Source of the DNA: Phanerodontia chrysosporium
Lineage: Eukaryota > Basidiomycota > Agaricomycetes > Polyporales > Phanerochaetaceae
Assembly: GCA_001910725.1 (NCBI GenBank)
Contig: MJGA01000004.1
Span: 62,001 to 126,000 of the forward strand
Direction of reading: 5' to 3'
DNA: 64,000 bases
In this document: positions 11,912 to 23,658 of the stretch, piece by piece
Layout: each line of letters begins with the position of its first letter
Numbering within the stretch: position 1 is the first letter of the stretch
Position numbers and translations under genes: made by a program
The notes under the pieces: generated by a model
Database searches by the model: none
Told to the model about the DNA's origin: nothing
The model's input: only the letters and a program-made list of their open reading frames with translations

Positions 11912-13376
11912 ATGGCCGAGGAAGTCGTTCTCCCCATTCCAAACCTGGAGCTTCCGCAATATCAATTCGTCCTCTCTAAACCTCAGTTCTCGCAATTGCA
12001 CGACGATGCAAAGTCAAAGCTACTGGCGGGGATAGAGAAAGACAGTATGTCAGCCCACACTCTGCTTAATACGATCTATTGACGTGCTTGCTTCGTTCAG
12101 AGATGGCACCGTACTACCGCCTAGTGACATCCTCAGGTGCTTTGCCGCTAGAATCGTCACTTCTTGAGTCGCTTGAGAAGGCCAACAAGGAGGAGCTTGA
12201 GAGGCTGGACGAAAGACTGGCCGAGGCGGAGAAGATTGAAGGCGAGAGCGATATAGCCGACGCGCTTCGTGCGCGAGCGAACTACTTCACTCAGATCGGT
12301 GACAAGGTACGTCTTGTATCTGCTTGCACAAGACAGTCTTGACCTACGTTACCGCAGGAGAAAGCTGTAGAGACTCAGAAGGTTGCATTAGAGAAAACGG
12401 CGGGTCTGGGCTCGAAGATAGACATTGCCTTGACTCTCATCCGGATAGGTCTCTTCTTCGGGGACAACGACCTGATACAACAATATATGGCAAAGGCCGA
12501 GGAGTGCGTGACTTATACATCACACTTTACTGCATACTTATTGGCACGTTAGGATGGTTGAAAAGGGCGGAGACTGGGACCGCCGGAACCGTCTGAAAGT
12601 GTACCGTGGACTTCACCTGCTTTCTATCCGCCAATTCAAGCGCGGTGGCGAACTCCTCCTTGATGCTCTCTCTACATTCACTGCGACAGAACTCATCTCG
12701 TATAATGACTTCGTCGCGCTTACGGTCATCTCCAATGTCCTCACACTCAGTAGGCCTGACCTCAAGAAGAAGGTCTGCCCCGTTCATCTACCGAGTTCTG
12801 CGCGTGGCTGACAGTCCGAGGTAGCTAATTGGCGCGCCAGAAGTGAACCAAGTCCTTCCCGAACTCCCACTGCTCGCAGACCTCATCAAGAGCCTTTACG
12901 ACGCGCATTATGATAAGTTCTTCGTCGCTCTCGGTACATACCATCCCTCCGTACTGCTACGACATTGCTAATGCCCCGCGTAGCGAAAGTCGAACAGACA
13001 ATGCTCTTGCCCTCACGCATGTTGTCCGCCCATTCACGTTTCTACGTACGGGAGATGCGTATCCTCGCATACAACCAGCTGCTGCAATCCTATCGCAGCT
13101 TGACACTTGAGAGCATGGCGCGGTCGTTCGGCGTCAGCATCGAGTTTATCGACAAGTGCGTGATTCTTCCAATGTTTGCTCCACAGCTATTTACCACACT
13201 ACAGCGAGCTCTCGAGGTTCATCGCGTCTGGCCGGTTGCACTGCACGATCGACAAGGTCGAGGGTGTCGTCGAGACGAATCGGCCAGCACTCAAGAATGC
13301 ACAATACGATACGGTCGTTCGTCAGGGCGACATTCTGCTAGCTTCGGTACAGAGACTTAGTAAGGTGTTGTACTGA
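11912..13376 (+). CDS. RPN7: RPN7, 26S proteasome lid subunit (PSMD6)
   Basis: Seven exons (11912-12044, 12101-12306, 12358-12503, 12553-12772, 12825-12933, 12984-13155, 13205-13376) give 385 residues, the usual Rpn7 size. The order is an N-terminal [18 protein letters not shown] helix, TPR-like repeats, then a PCI domain. Family blocks include [93 protein letters not shown] and [17 protein letters not shown]. The fourth intron uses the acceptor at 12823-12824; nearer AGs would cause a stop. Rpn7 lies in the 19S lid. The gene is head to head with RPN6. Confidence 0.95.
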
Positions 13377-13763
13377 GCATGTAGGGCTGCACCGTGTAGT
13401 GTCTTAGTGTAATCTCAACTTCATCGGACTACACCTCTATGGCTGCCGATCGGGATATTGAGGCCACGGTAAGTTTTCCCTTTGATGCATCGTCCATGGT
13501 GAGTTCGTGCCCGCCTTTGCCACTCCGTTGTTGAGGCTTACACTTTGTCCTCAGGTTTGATTACCGGTTTTGTCATTCTTATGCATTGACCAGCTTTTAC
13601 CCTAGTACGTCCCACGAGGCGCGTCAGCCCTATGGTGGCGTACTGGGCCACCGTACTCTTTGTGCGATATGATTTTATATAATGCAGCGTGCGTCGCGTA
13701 CCTGGACCGAAAAACTCTTCTCTCAGTCTCTCCTCTGTGAAACTAAGCGTCTTATCTTTCGAT
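13377..13763. other. Intergenic, no gene seen
   Basis: Terminator of RPN7 and promoter of the next F-box gene. An open frame on the minus strand covering its right half is antisense to the first F-box exon and is not supported. Confidence 0.5.
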
Positions 13764-16123
13764 ATGCCTTCTGTGGCGCTTAGAATTTCTCGGCTCGACG
13801 CCCTTCCCAACGAGCTGCTGGTCAAGCTCATTTGCTACCTAGAAATCAGTGACATCCTGCGTCTACGCCAGGTAAGTCAACACTTGGCTAATGTTGGTCA
13901 GTCCTGACAAGGGATTGAACACAGACGAGCAAGTTCTTCAAGGAGCTGATCTACAGCGACGCCGTCGGATGTAGCCTGTTCGCCACGTCTCCGCCTCTTC
14001 CCCGTGCTCTCATCCGGCCGCTGCCAAAGTTGCACCACTTCGCACCCAAGAGCTGGTTCTGCCTAGTTCAACATGCGCGCTCGCTGGACGATGCCTGGAA
14101 CGACGCGGAATTGGTGCCCGACGCGTGGTCCTTCGACGCTGGGTTTCGCGTGCACGAGATGCTGCTCCTGCCTGGGTTCCGGCACCTCCTCGCTGCGGTG
14201 ACGATCCGCAAGGGCACCGAGCGGGTATGGGGCCTCGCGCTCTACCTTCTGACAGGGCTCCGCCCACCATTGCCCATGCTCTTTCACCGCACCCAGAGCC
14301 TGCCGTACGGCCTTACTGCGCGCTTCAACATGGTTGCCACGAAGGCTAAAGGGCAGAAGCCTGGCGCGCTCACCTTTGCGTATATCACCAACAACGGGCC
14401 TGAAAAGGATCGCGCGTCCTGTATGGCGGAAGGCGAGGAGGGAGAAGCTCTCGAGGAAGACTGGTTGAGGTGAGTGCCTCGCGGCTGTTCTACTCTCTGG
14501 TTTAACAAGACGGTGCGGCAGAGACGGGTTGCGCAGTTACCACGAACAAATCGCTACGGAGTGGAAGGCAAATATGCTAGGCATCATCGTGGAAGATCTC
14601 CGTGCACTGGACGCCAAGTACGGCAGCACATCTCCCGACTCTCTTGCGCTCGACGAGCACATCAAGAACATCCTCGCACCAGGCGCCAGAACTCCGTTGA
14701 TTCCGTTGATGGGCATATACTCCGATTCATCGCTCACCTCTCCGCAACTGCTTCACCTCGAGGATAGCGACCCCGAGACTATGGTCCTCGCGGTGCTTCG
14801 CGGGACACGTTTGATTGTGCAGAGCGCGTGGCTGGCGGCGGAGAACCGGAGGAAGTGGACTATCGAGTTCAATGCCGGAGACAAGAACGCTGATCTCATT
14901 GACGTAAGCCATCGGTTTACCTCTTTTACTTCGCGAGTGGCTGAGTTGACGGGATGCTCCAGGAGATACAAGCCTTCCGGCTGGTCCCGGAGACCAAAGA
15001 AATCGTTCTGGTTACACGGGAAAGGGGTAGCCGTTCCGATTTGACAGTGCCATTCAAGGCAGAGGTCCAGCTGTACGAAATTCCCCCGGAGTTGCAGAAG
15101 ACGATAGACGATATATGCTTCGATGGTCCTCTCCCGACCCGGGCATCGCTTTCTTTCAGCACCCTAATTCATGCCGACTCTGAAGCCGACATAACCACGA
15201 CAGAGGCCAATCCCATCTGGCAGTCCGAAGTGGTGCACAACGCAAGCTCTTCCAGGATGTCCGCGAAGAAAGTCACCAAAGAGCTCTCCCTTCGCAAGGT
15301 ACCTGTCGTGGCAAGGAACCTGATGAACCCGTGGACTCTGTAGCGCGCATGCCTACACTTACCGTCTCCATCAGCAACATCCCCGGCGCCCTCGCCGGGA
15401 GCCTGAAGAGGTGGACCGTGCAGCCGCGCCCTCCGCATCTGCATGTTCCTCTGGACGGCGGGTCAACCTACGAGGCCCTGCGCTACTACGTGCCGGAGCT
15501 GAAGCTCGGTCCGCGCGTATCGCACGCGCCGGGCGCCGTACCCATGCAGAATCCTCACTACTGCTGGGACGGCATGGCACGGTCGCAAGCCCGCACACCA
15601 AACGGCACGACATGGCGGTTTGTGCGGAGCTCCACAAGCGCCGGACGCCAACTCGTGTACGCAGTGGGTCCTGCTATGGGCAGGTCTCCGCCGCGCGCGA
15701 CGGGCTTCTGGAGGCTGTGCGAGTCCTCTGCTGGGCGACTTGAGCCGCGACGCCTCCCGGTTTCGATGCCGCGCTATGAGTACGGCGTCGAGGACTACTC
15801 GAATCTCGCGGTCGCGTGGGACGACTCGGTCGGCCGGATGTGCTGGACCTTCCCGGGGTCTAGCACGATCCGCGTGGTGGACGTGATACCCCTGATTGAA
15901 AGAGGTACGTACTATTATTGCTCTTTACGACAGACTCCCTGACCGCGCGAGAGCAGTGTATGATCCCTCTGATCGAGCAGTCGCTGCGCCTCCCACGATT
16001 ACGGTCAGTGGCCCAGCGGCATCGAGCTCTGGTGACCTCGGGCAGTCCCCGCCTGTCTCACAGTGTTTTAGTAAACGCGGCTCGTGGCTGACTGAGCTGG
16101 ACTTCTACTTCTGGAATATGTAG
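13764..16123 (+). CDS. F-box protein, long, C-terminal region unknown
   Basis: Six exons are proposed: 13764-13871, 13925-14469, 14522-14903, 14963-15298, about 15409-15904, 15957-16123, giving about 677 residues. Exon 1 encodes an F-box start (LDALPNELLVKLICYLEISD, then ILRLRQ) and exon 2 continues with TSKFFKELIY. The rest is a long globular region with no domain I recognise, typical of basidiomycete F-box families that likely form SCF adaptors. The fourth intron is uncertain. The obvious acceptor at 15342-15343 leaves the wrong frame, so either a later acceptor (15407-15408, 110-bp intron) is used or one base is missing near 15345, as seen in other genes here. Confidence 0.7.
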
Positions 16124-16463
16124 CTGCGCTTGATTATTTGCTTCTCTTTCGCTCTCTGTGTCTTTTACTGCGGCCCGTCAGCTGTCATAGGTAGATTGCC
16201 AGGTGTAGGGTGCACGGTAGTGACCATGTGTGGTCCAATATTTATGTTCATGCTACCACTTCCTGTGCAACGGAGATTCGCAGACGCATAAGTCTCAAGT
16301 TAATCTCGCGAGAAGCTTGACAAACTTTGTGCGTAGTGTTCGTTTGGAGTCCGCGCAGACGAGACAGTCATCGAACTATGTGAAGCGGCAGCGCGCAACG
16401 CATAGGCTTCAGCGTCGAAGCGATCATGTGTGATATAATGTTGCATGTTACAAAGTTTACAAC

Positions 16464-16536
16464 TCCCGTTTAGCTCAGTTGGTAGAGCGCGTCACTAGTA
16501 ATGACGAGGTCAGTCGTTCGAGTCGGCTAATGGGAA
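16464..16536 (+). tRNA. tRNA-Thr (anticodon AGT)
   Basis: A 73-nt cloverleaf without intron. The acceptor pairs TCCCGTT with AATGGGA, the D-arm is GCTC/GAGC, and the anticodon stem CGTCA/TGACG encloses loop CTAGTAA with anticodon AGT. The T-arm has loop TTCGAGT. A T5 run from 16540 is the likely RNA polymerase III terminator. Confidence 0.93.
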
Positions 16537-16795
16537 TCATTTTTCTCTCTCTCTTTCTCACAGGCAGAGACTGCGCACTCACTGCATGGTACCGCAAGCG
16601 GGATACCTGTCCAGAAGTTGCATCGGTGCATCAGACCTAGCAGGCAAGAGGCGCAAAGACATAGTTTGGGAATGGAGACTGTGATCGTGCGCAACACATT
16701 ATATTGTGTTTAGATTCTGGTCAAGATACACGATTCTAACAGCCAAGTCTGTAATACTCTTCACATGAACGGCCAGTGCGCGGCCCATCCAGCCT

Positions 16796-18563
16796 TCAGA
16801 CACTCCAAAACTGGTTTTTCTCTTTCAGCTCGCCGCGCAGCCATCGGTTGATCTCGCGCCAGCGCAGGTCATTGCGCAAGTGGTCGGGCAGCGGCGTAAA
16901 CTGTACCTCCGCGACATTGGGGAACGCCGCCCGAACGGCACGCGCGACGCGCCCGAGGTCGGGTTCCCTCCAGCCATCCCAGTCGACGAAGCTCTGCACG
17001 GCGTCCCAGCGGCGCAGGCGCGCGCACGGCCGCTTGGCGAGCAGCGCGCGCGTGCGCGGGTCGGCGAGGGCGAACGTCTCGACTTCGAGTGTGAGCGTGT
17101 GGACGCGCGGAAGCTGGTGCAGGAGCGCCTGCGCCTGCAGGAGCGTGCAGCGCACGAGGGGCGCGGTGAAGCGGCGCATGTGCGGCGTGCGCCGGAGCGC
17201 GAGCACGGCGAGGTCCGGGTATGCGCGCGGGAGCGTCGCGAGGAGGTCGCACGGCTCGAGGCGCAGCACGTCCATGGTGACGTCGAGCGCGGTGAGCTGC
17301 GGGAGCGGGCATGCGAGGAGGGCCTCAAAGAGGTCTGCTTGCTCGCGCTCGTCGTCGGAGTAGTGCACCACCGTGAGCGAGCGGACGTGGCGCGCGAAGG
17401 ACGCGGGACGACGCCGTTGAGGTAGATGTACTGGGGGGATACCGGCGACATTGCGTGGTATATGAAGCTCGTTGCACGAGTCCCAAAGGATAGTTCAAGG
17501 TTCTCGAGTTCGGGGCACTGGAACTGCTTGATGACCTGCGCGTGGGCCTCGAATTGATAGGGAAATTCAAGACGAAGGGACTTGAGATTTGGAAACGCTG
17601 TTTCGAGATCCGGGCGGAGATGCCATAACTGGAAAGATAGCGAGGTAATCGTGGCTGCCGATACAACATCGCTTGAGGGGAGGAATCCACTGAAAGGACT
17701 CCCTAGTCCGATGCTGACGTTTCGTAGGCTATCTTTCTGCGACTCCACAAACTCGTTGACGCCGTCTGCTATCACAGAACAAGAGAGGAAGTAGTCAGCC
17801 GGTAAACTGAGCCAAGGGCGGTCCCCCATCGTGATTTGGATTGAGAGCGAGGAGAGTGAGAGGTTCTGGCAGGAGACCCAGTCGAAGAAATGCCTGATGT
17901 TGAAGCACTGGTGCAATAGCGCTCGTGGATCCCACGAAAGCTGAAGGTGGCGAATTGACGGCCCGATGAACAGCCTGTACAAAGGAAAATGGTAGGTGTA
18001 GTTTTCCTCCCAGCAGAAAGTCCGGAGTTGAGGTAGCATGGAGATGCCACCAGACTTCAACACCATGAACAAGCCGAGTTTCGCGTCTAGGTTATCGCAT
18101 CCTGACCATCGCAGAGTTCGGACCATGTTTGCATATGACACAAACCGCGCGAACTTGGGAGTGCCAGGTGTGGTGCGTCCATAGGCAGTTGTCTACAGAG
18201 CTTCCGTTAGTCGTGGTCGATGTATACACTGTGAAGGCTCACCATGAATTCATCTAACCATGACGTTGCGTTGTCAAGATCGACCGCATGCGATAGGACG
18301 TTAAACAGCGGTCTCAGAGTGCTTTGCTCGGCCCATAGCTTCTGGAGCGCCGGTTCTGTGAAGGCCTTGGCCGATAACGCTAGGGACAGCAAGGTCTTTT
18401 GATTCTGGCCCTCGATGCACAGGTTATCGATCACTTGTCGGATGAGCTCGTCATTGAAGAGGACACGAGCTGCGGCAGCGGTACCCCGGTATCGGCGGAA
18501 GATGGAGTTGTGTGAGAGGCCCAGAAGTCCGGAGCGCTGGGCTCGTCTGGTGAGACCGACCAT
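16796..18563 (-). CDS. F-box/LRR-like protein
   Basis: Two exons (18563-18243, 18192-16796) flank a 50-bp intron. The N-terminal 105 residues look F-box-like and helical (LFNDELIRQVIDNLCIEG, LSLALSAKAFTEPALQKLW). The remainder has repeated L-x-x-L-x-L patterns (LSLSSLSIQI, TSLSFQLWHLRPDLE, FPNLKSLRLEFP, CPELENLELSF, FPNVAEVQFTPLP), as in basidiomycete F-box/leucine-rich proteins. The frame breaks once by a missing base in GGG at 17405-17407. With it the protein is 572 residues and the two halves join smoothly. No function beyond a likely ubiquitin-ligase adaptor can be given. Confidence 0.7.
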
Positions 18564-19586
18564 GGTGATATGTGGGTGACAAGGAACGCACATGTGGTAT
18601 GTTCCAGCACGGTTTATATACCAGGTGTAAGTGGCGAGGAAGTGCCATGTACGAACAACGGCCACATCCTTCACGCCACGCGCTACATTACTGTGGCTTC
18701 GTCTGGGTCATTCTTTGGCCGGGAGAGCGGAAGCGTGTGGGACCTGGATGGTATCTCAGATTTGAGATCTCAAGCACGGACGGAGACGGCTGCAATAGTG
18801 CCTCTCATTCGGAGCATCCTGGAATATCTGCAACTGTCGTATTTTTTAGTCTAGTTTTCTCAGAATTTTGAGGAGACCAACGTCTGAGCAGCCTGGCTTC
18901 AGTCGGACGTGGTGATGGTTTGTCACCTAGTAGGGCTCGGTCGGCGCTTCCCGGGCTGATGGCGCCCAAGCTAGCTCTTCGTGGCGTTCGGCCGGCATAC
19001 CGTGGCTCAGTCTCAACGACAACTTCAACGTTCATGTCCGCACGTTGTTTTCCAGAGGCGAACCGGTGTTGTATTATAGCCAGACATGTTGAACAACCGT
19101 CCGGAACCCCCGGATCGCGGGGTCTGTGCCGTGGCCCGAAATCCCGCTTCCGTCTCCATGATGTGAGCCATCTTCGCTGCCTCCTTCCAATGCTCATCTC
19201 ACAATGCCGCAGTGATATCCAGCCTGCAATTGTCTTGCGACTTGCTCCCTTTGTGGGACGCTCGGGGCGGGTAGCGGGCCCATGCACATACGCACGCTAA
19301 GCGACGCGCGCTGGTCCGTGTGGCAAAGGACGCCTCTCACTTGTCTTTGCAGCAGCAACGGACAATTCTCTCTCCTGCACGACGCTCACTTGTCCCTCGG
19401 CTATCACGTACTTGGCCATGTCGGTGCTGAAGCGTGCGGGCCACCGACAAGCAAAGGCGCGTACACGCGCTAGGCGAGCAGTGGCCTCCGACCAGGGTAT
19501 AACAGTGTGTGTCAGTGACTCAGTCTACCATCCCACATACATCCTCGTTTTATCATACCCGAAAAGAACTTCTAGATCATCGGGCC
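18564..19586. other. Intergenic between divergent genes
   Basis: About 1 kb with only short open frames on both strands. A poly-T-like ATTTTTTAG patch occurs near 18840. I see no gene or RNA here; it presumably holds two promoters. Confidence 0.5.
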
Positions 19587-20099
19587 ATGTCCTCCCTCGG
19601 CAAGAAGCTGAAGCACTCCGTCTCGCGCTCTGTCCTGAATGCCGTGCAGGGCAAGTCTTGCGTCGAGGCGCAGAGCGGCCGCTTCTCGATGGACGACTCT
19701 ACAACCATCTCTACTCCATCAACTCCAATGTCTAGCACCTTTGCGGCGTCTTCCGACGCCTCGTCGACCACGACGGTGTCCTCCGTCCCGTCGGTGCTCG
19801 CGTCCGTCGAAAATTTCGATCCCTCGGTGCGTCTTGTACCTCGAACATGCAGACGCGACCACTGACCCCAGGTATAGCTTATTGGCCAGCACATCCGCAA
19901 CCGCGCGAGCCTCGACCGCGCACTCGACGCTGAACCCATGCCGAAGTCCGCGCCGGGACTCGCACCGCCGCCGTATCACAAGCCCGAGGATGCGCAGGCC
20001 GCATTCTCACGCCGTCAGTCAACGGAACCAGACCGCTCCGCTGTCGGCCGCTGCAAATCATGCGGCGGGGCAGTGGGGCCAGGCGATAAGCACCAGTGA
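19587..20099 (+). CDS. Small protein of unknown function with C-terminal CxxC
   Basis: Two exons (19587-19826, 19878-20099) with a 51-bp intron give 153 residues. It begins MSSLGKKLKHSVSRSVLNAV, a basic amphipathic start. A Ser/Thr-rich low-complexity middle (~35-75) follows, then a charged helix (LIGQHIRNRASLDRALDA). A proline-rich part and the ending RCKSCGGAVGPGDKHQ come last. The CKSC pair could bind a metal only together with a partner. I do not recognise the family. The intron acceptor is the second AG (19876-19877), since the first would put a stop in frame. Confidence 0.6.
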
Positions 20100-20395
20100 G
20101 TGCTTTTTAGGTCTCGTGTTTGCGCAAAGCTGATGTCTACCTCACTAGATGCCCAAGGTGACGCCACGTCTTGTGTGTAGGTACAGCTTCAGCTTTGTCT
20201 GTATGTATTCTTACGCTACTGTATCTATGGTTTGTTGAGTAATTGTAGAGCTTCCCGTACCCATACTGTTGCGAAACACCCTAGTAGTGCGATTAAGCTG
20301 ACGTGTAGCGAGCATGAGTTGACTACAGCTGTGTACACAATATAATTCACAGGTCCAGGCCCAAAATGGCGCAGCTAGAAGCGGCAAAAAATTTA

Positions 20396-20499
20396 TGCTC
20401 CCTGTGAGGATCGAACTCACGACCTTAGGATTACTCACTCGATCTGAGTGATCATACCGAAGTATGAGACCTACGCTCTACCGACTGAGCCAAGGAAGC
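20396..20499 (-). tRNA. tRNA-Met (CAT), elongator-like, with 31-nt intron
   Basis: On the minus strand the acceptor pairs GCTTCCT with AGGGAGC, and the D-arm is GCTC/GAGC. The anticodon stem TAGGT/TCCTA includes a T-T pair at 31:39, as in yeast elongator tRNA-Met. The loop is CTCATA + intron + A. The intron after position 37 is 31 nt, leaving a 73-nt mature tRNA. The anticodon pairs with the intron as TCATAC-TTCG-GTATGA, a six-bp stem with a UUCG tetraloop. A second intron hairpin is TCACTC/GAGTGA. Six T lie just downstream on the minus strand (20386-20391). Confidence 0.93.
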
Positions 20500-20783
20500 G
20501 ATGTTAATTTTTAACATAGTTAATATATATACATTCAGGCAACATACTCACCTCCAGAAAAAGATAACATACGATATCAGAGACCAAAGCCACACAAACC
20601 GATCACGCGAACTGTCGGAGAGACCAAACCAGTGATTTTGGACTGAGTCTATGGCAGAAGTACAGATCTATGGGTAGCCACGCCGCAGCTAAGGGAGACC
20701 AGTGCCGGAGCGTGACCCACTGCACGATCTGGTCGATTTCTATAGCCCCGAGTGCGCCAGGAAGGTGCAATCTTTTGACATCT
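20500..20783. other. Short intergenic stretch
   Basis: 3' flank of P450 no. 1 and 5' flank of tRNA-Met. AT-rich at 20510-20535; nothing else recognised. Confidence 0.4.
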
Positions 20784-22957
20784 TCACAGCTCGCCCGCGT
20801 CGACGGCTTGCATGACGAGTGCCGCATGCGCCGCGGATCGCGGTTTGATCGAGCATTCGAACGGTTTCGGACGGCTGCAACAGTCGTGGACATCAGCGCT
20901 CCAACTTGCCACGGGCGGGCGCCGGACGTACTTGGTGAAGCCCCACTCGTACTCGCCCCTCGGCACAATCGGCACGCCGTCTGCGTCCGTCGTACACTGT
21001 ATGTCGAAGGCCGCGAGCATGCGCGCGAGCGCAAGCCACACGGTCTGGTAGCCCATGAACCGCCCCGGGCAGATGCGGCGCCCGAAGCCGAAGGCGACGT
21101 CCGCGGGGTTGGGCACGGCTGGGTCGAGGGTGACCGTGCCGTCGGGCGAGCGGCGCAGGTACCGCATGGGGTTGCAGGACTCGGGGTCCGGGTAGACGGC
21201 GGGGTCGTGCAGAATTGCCCTGTGTTGGCCGGTGAGCAAAAGTGTCCATAAGGGCAGCCAGGAACGGACCAGATGTTCGCAATAACGATGGACCCCGCAG
21301 GAATGAGGTGCCCCTCATAGATGTCGTCGGTCGTGCACCGATGGGGGAGGTCTGTCGTGCATCTGTTGGCGTGGAATCGGGATAGCCAAGAGTACGTACT
21401 CAGTGCAACGACCGGGTTCCAGCGCATAGCCTCGCGCACGACAGCGTGTACATGAGGCAACGCCTCGTAGTCAGAGAAGTCGGGCAGCCGTCCCTGGCAA
21501 ACCTCGTCGATGGACGCCTGAGCGCGGGGCAGGAAATTGGGGTTGAGTACCAGCGTGAGGACGCAGGCGGACAGTACTGAGTGCGTCTGTAAGTGCACAG
21601 GTCAGAAAGCATGTACGAAAGGACGGTGATGAGCGGACCGTATCGGCACCCGCTACAGCTTGGCGTCAGTTCTTGATGAGCCATGCACGAAAGAGCGACG
21701 CACCGAGATACATTGAGCCAACCGCAGACCTCGCGACACGTTCCATGTATACGGGGTCTTTCGCGTTGTTGACCATTTTCTCCATTAGGTCCTTTGCCAC
21801 ACAGTCAGGTACGCTTTCCACGTCGTCGACCTATCACAAATTGAGACGGTTCAACGTAATCCAGAACACACGGCACTTACTACGCGCTTCTTTGTAACGT
21901 CGTATGGTGCGTCACGTATGTACATAATCGACTTGCGCCACGAACGAGCTTTCTGCTTGAATCCTACACCCGGGAACCAATCCGGCAGGTACTTCACTAC
22001 TAGCAAGTAAGCCATTAATCTTATGAAAAGTCAGAACGACTCACAGAATGGTAAGATATCGACAAGAAATGCACCAGGAACTAAGGTCTTCTGTACACAT
22101 TCTCCCGCATGCTCTGCAGCGTTCAGATAGGGGTCGTCTTTTGCCTGCACGTCGATCGCGTATCCGACGGACATGATCAGCGCGCCCGCCATGCTGCAAT
22201 CATTCCGTCAGCGCTGCACAGATCCACGCAGATGCCGGGCATACGTACTGATGAACGTGATATTCCCATGCCGCCGGATCTGTGCAGAGATTGTGTAGGA
22301 AGCGTGACACCTCCCGGGAGAGCGCTGGGCGGTATTTCCGCACGGCATGGGCGTTGAACTGCGACTCGAAGCACTTGCGGCCGTCCCGCCATTCGGGTCC
22401 ATAACGCTGTAGACCAAAGCTCCAGCCTAGGCCACACCTAGAGGCGAGGTGAGGATGGCACAATTCATAGGAGATACTGCATACAGTTCTGAGAGCATCG
22501 TAATGCCGGCGGTTGGCCTGTGACCGGACAATACACAGCTTATCAGCCATATTGTGAGAACCATGTGGTCGACGGCTTGCCTGTCGGAATATATAGTGGA
22601 GCGCTTTTCTAGGAGGTCACTGCAGGCTCCCAGGGTGTTGAGCACGATGAGATGTGTCCCAGCCATGTTGAGATGGATAACGTCCGAGCCTTTCAACATT
22701 GCCGCGTACGTCAACAAATCGATGCACATCATCGAGTAGATGTGCGCACCATATTGCAGGCTCCAGTCCCGGAAAGTGACCCAGCTTCGTCCTCCAGGCC
22801 CCTCAGGCCCTGAGAGATGCCCAATCAGTGGATATCCCGGTGGTCCTGGAGGGTACGGAAGTCGTGAGGGTTTCGCCTGACGCAGACAAAGCTTGTAGAT
22901 GATGGTCAGGGCAGCACATAGTAGGACGGCGTCTGCAACACGCAGAAGGGACGACAT
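20784..22957 (-). CDS. Cytochrome P450 monooxygenase no. 1
   Basis: A multi-exon gene starting at MSSLLRVADAVLLCAALTII, an N-terminal ER membrane anchor followed by the proline-rich PYPPGPPGYPLIGHL hinge. The K-helix is VVREAMRW (ExxR) and the heme loop is FGFGRRICPGRFMGY with the cysteine ligand; the C terminus is RSAAHAALVMQAVDAGEL. The enzyme would be an ER heme-thiolate oxygenase of secondary or xenobiotic metabolism, of a type common in wood-decay fungi; the substrate is unknown. One intron (22580-22518, 63 bp) starts with GC rather than GT; paralogue no. 2 has GT at the same place. P450 no. 2 is divergent, 6 kb away. Confidence 0.88.
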
Positions 22958-23571
22958 TGCAAGCGACGCTACAGGCGGGCAAAGAAAGAGGATCAGTTTT
23001 GTGGGGAGCGTAGACTTCAAGGAATATATACGAACCATATTGCAGCGCTCCCCCTAATAAGCGTTGCCAGATGTTGATCACATCCGCATTTGCAGCATTC
23101 TCAGGGGATATCCTATGGTGTATTCAAGGGTCCCTGCGAACATTTCTGTCGCCAAGATCAGCTTTCATAGACGACGACGGTCGAAGAATACATGTAGTAA
23201 GCGCAGAGCACCGTCATGAGTGCAGCCCAGTGAGACGGCATTGGTTAGAGGCAAGGCGCAACCCAGAGCATAACAATGTCAAGTGCATCGTTCAAGATCT
23301 CTGAGGGTTAAAATTATCCTGAGCTTGAGAGACTCACCTCTGCACGGGAAGATGTGAATGGCACACAAGTCACAGGAGCATCGAGAAGCTCGCTTGGCCT
23401 GTGAACGTCAAACGGAGCAGCCGCTGTACACGAACTACATGACGAAATACCGGTTCGTCCATATGTTGGCCGTGCGAAGGATTCCCGATCCATACTGGGG
23501 TGCGTCCAGGTGGCGGGTTGGGATCAGAAGTGCAAACAAACGTGTATATGTGATATTGGTTACCTTCTGTC
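22958..23571. other. Intergenic upstream of P450 no. 1
   Basis: 614 bp between the P450 start and tRNA-Ala. Open frames are short and non-coding in character; nothing recognised. Confidence 0.45.
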
Positions 23572-23658
23572 GGGCACTTGGCACAGTGGTAGCGCGCACG
23601 CTTCGCACCGTTTGGATCTGCATGCGTGAGGTCGGGAGTTCAATCCTCCCAGTGTCCA
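23572..23658 (+). tRNA. tRNA-Ala (CGC), 15-nt intron, copy 1
   Basis: An 87-nt gene; 72 nt after removing the intron. The acceptor pairs GGGCACT with AGTGTCC and includes the G3:U70 pair that identifies alanine tRNAs. The anticodon stem is CACGC/GCGTG with loop TTCGCA + intron + T, anticodon CGC. The T-arm loop is TTCAATC. Seven T follow at 23659-23665. Exons match copy 2 at 51903-51988, but the introns differ. Confidence 0.93.

Noticed and set aside
17325..17690. Separate small genes inside the F-box/LRR gene
   Set aside because: These frames are shadows; one missing base joins the two halves of a single gene.
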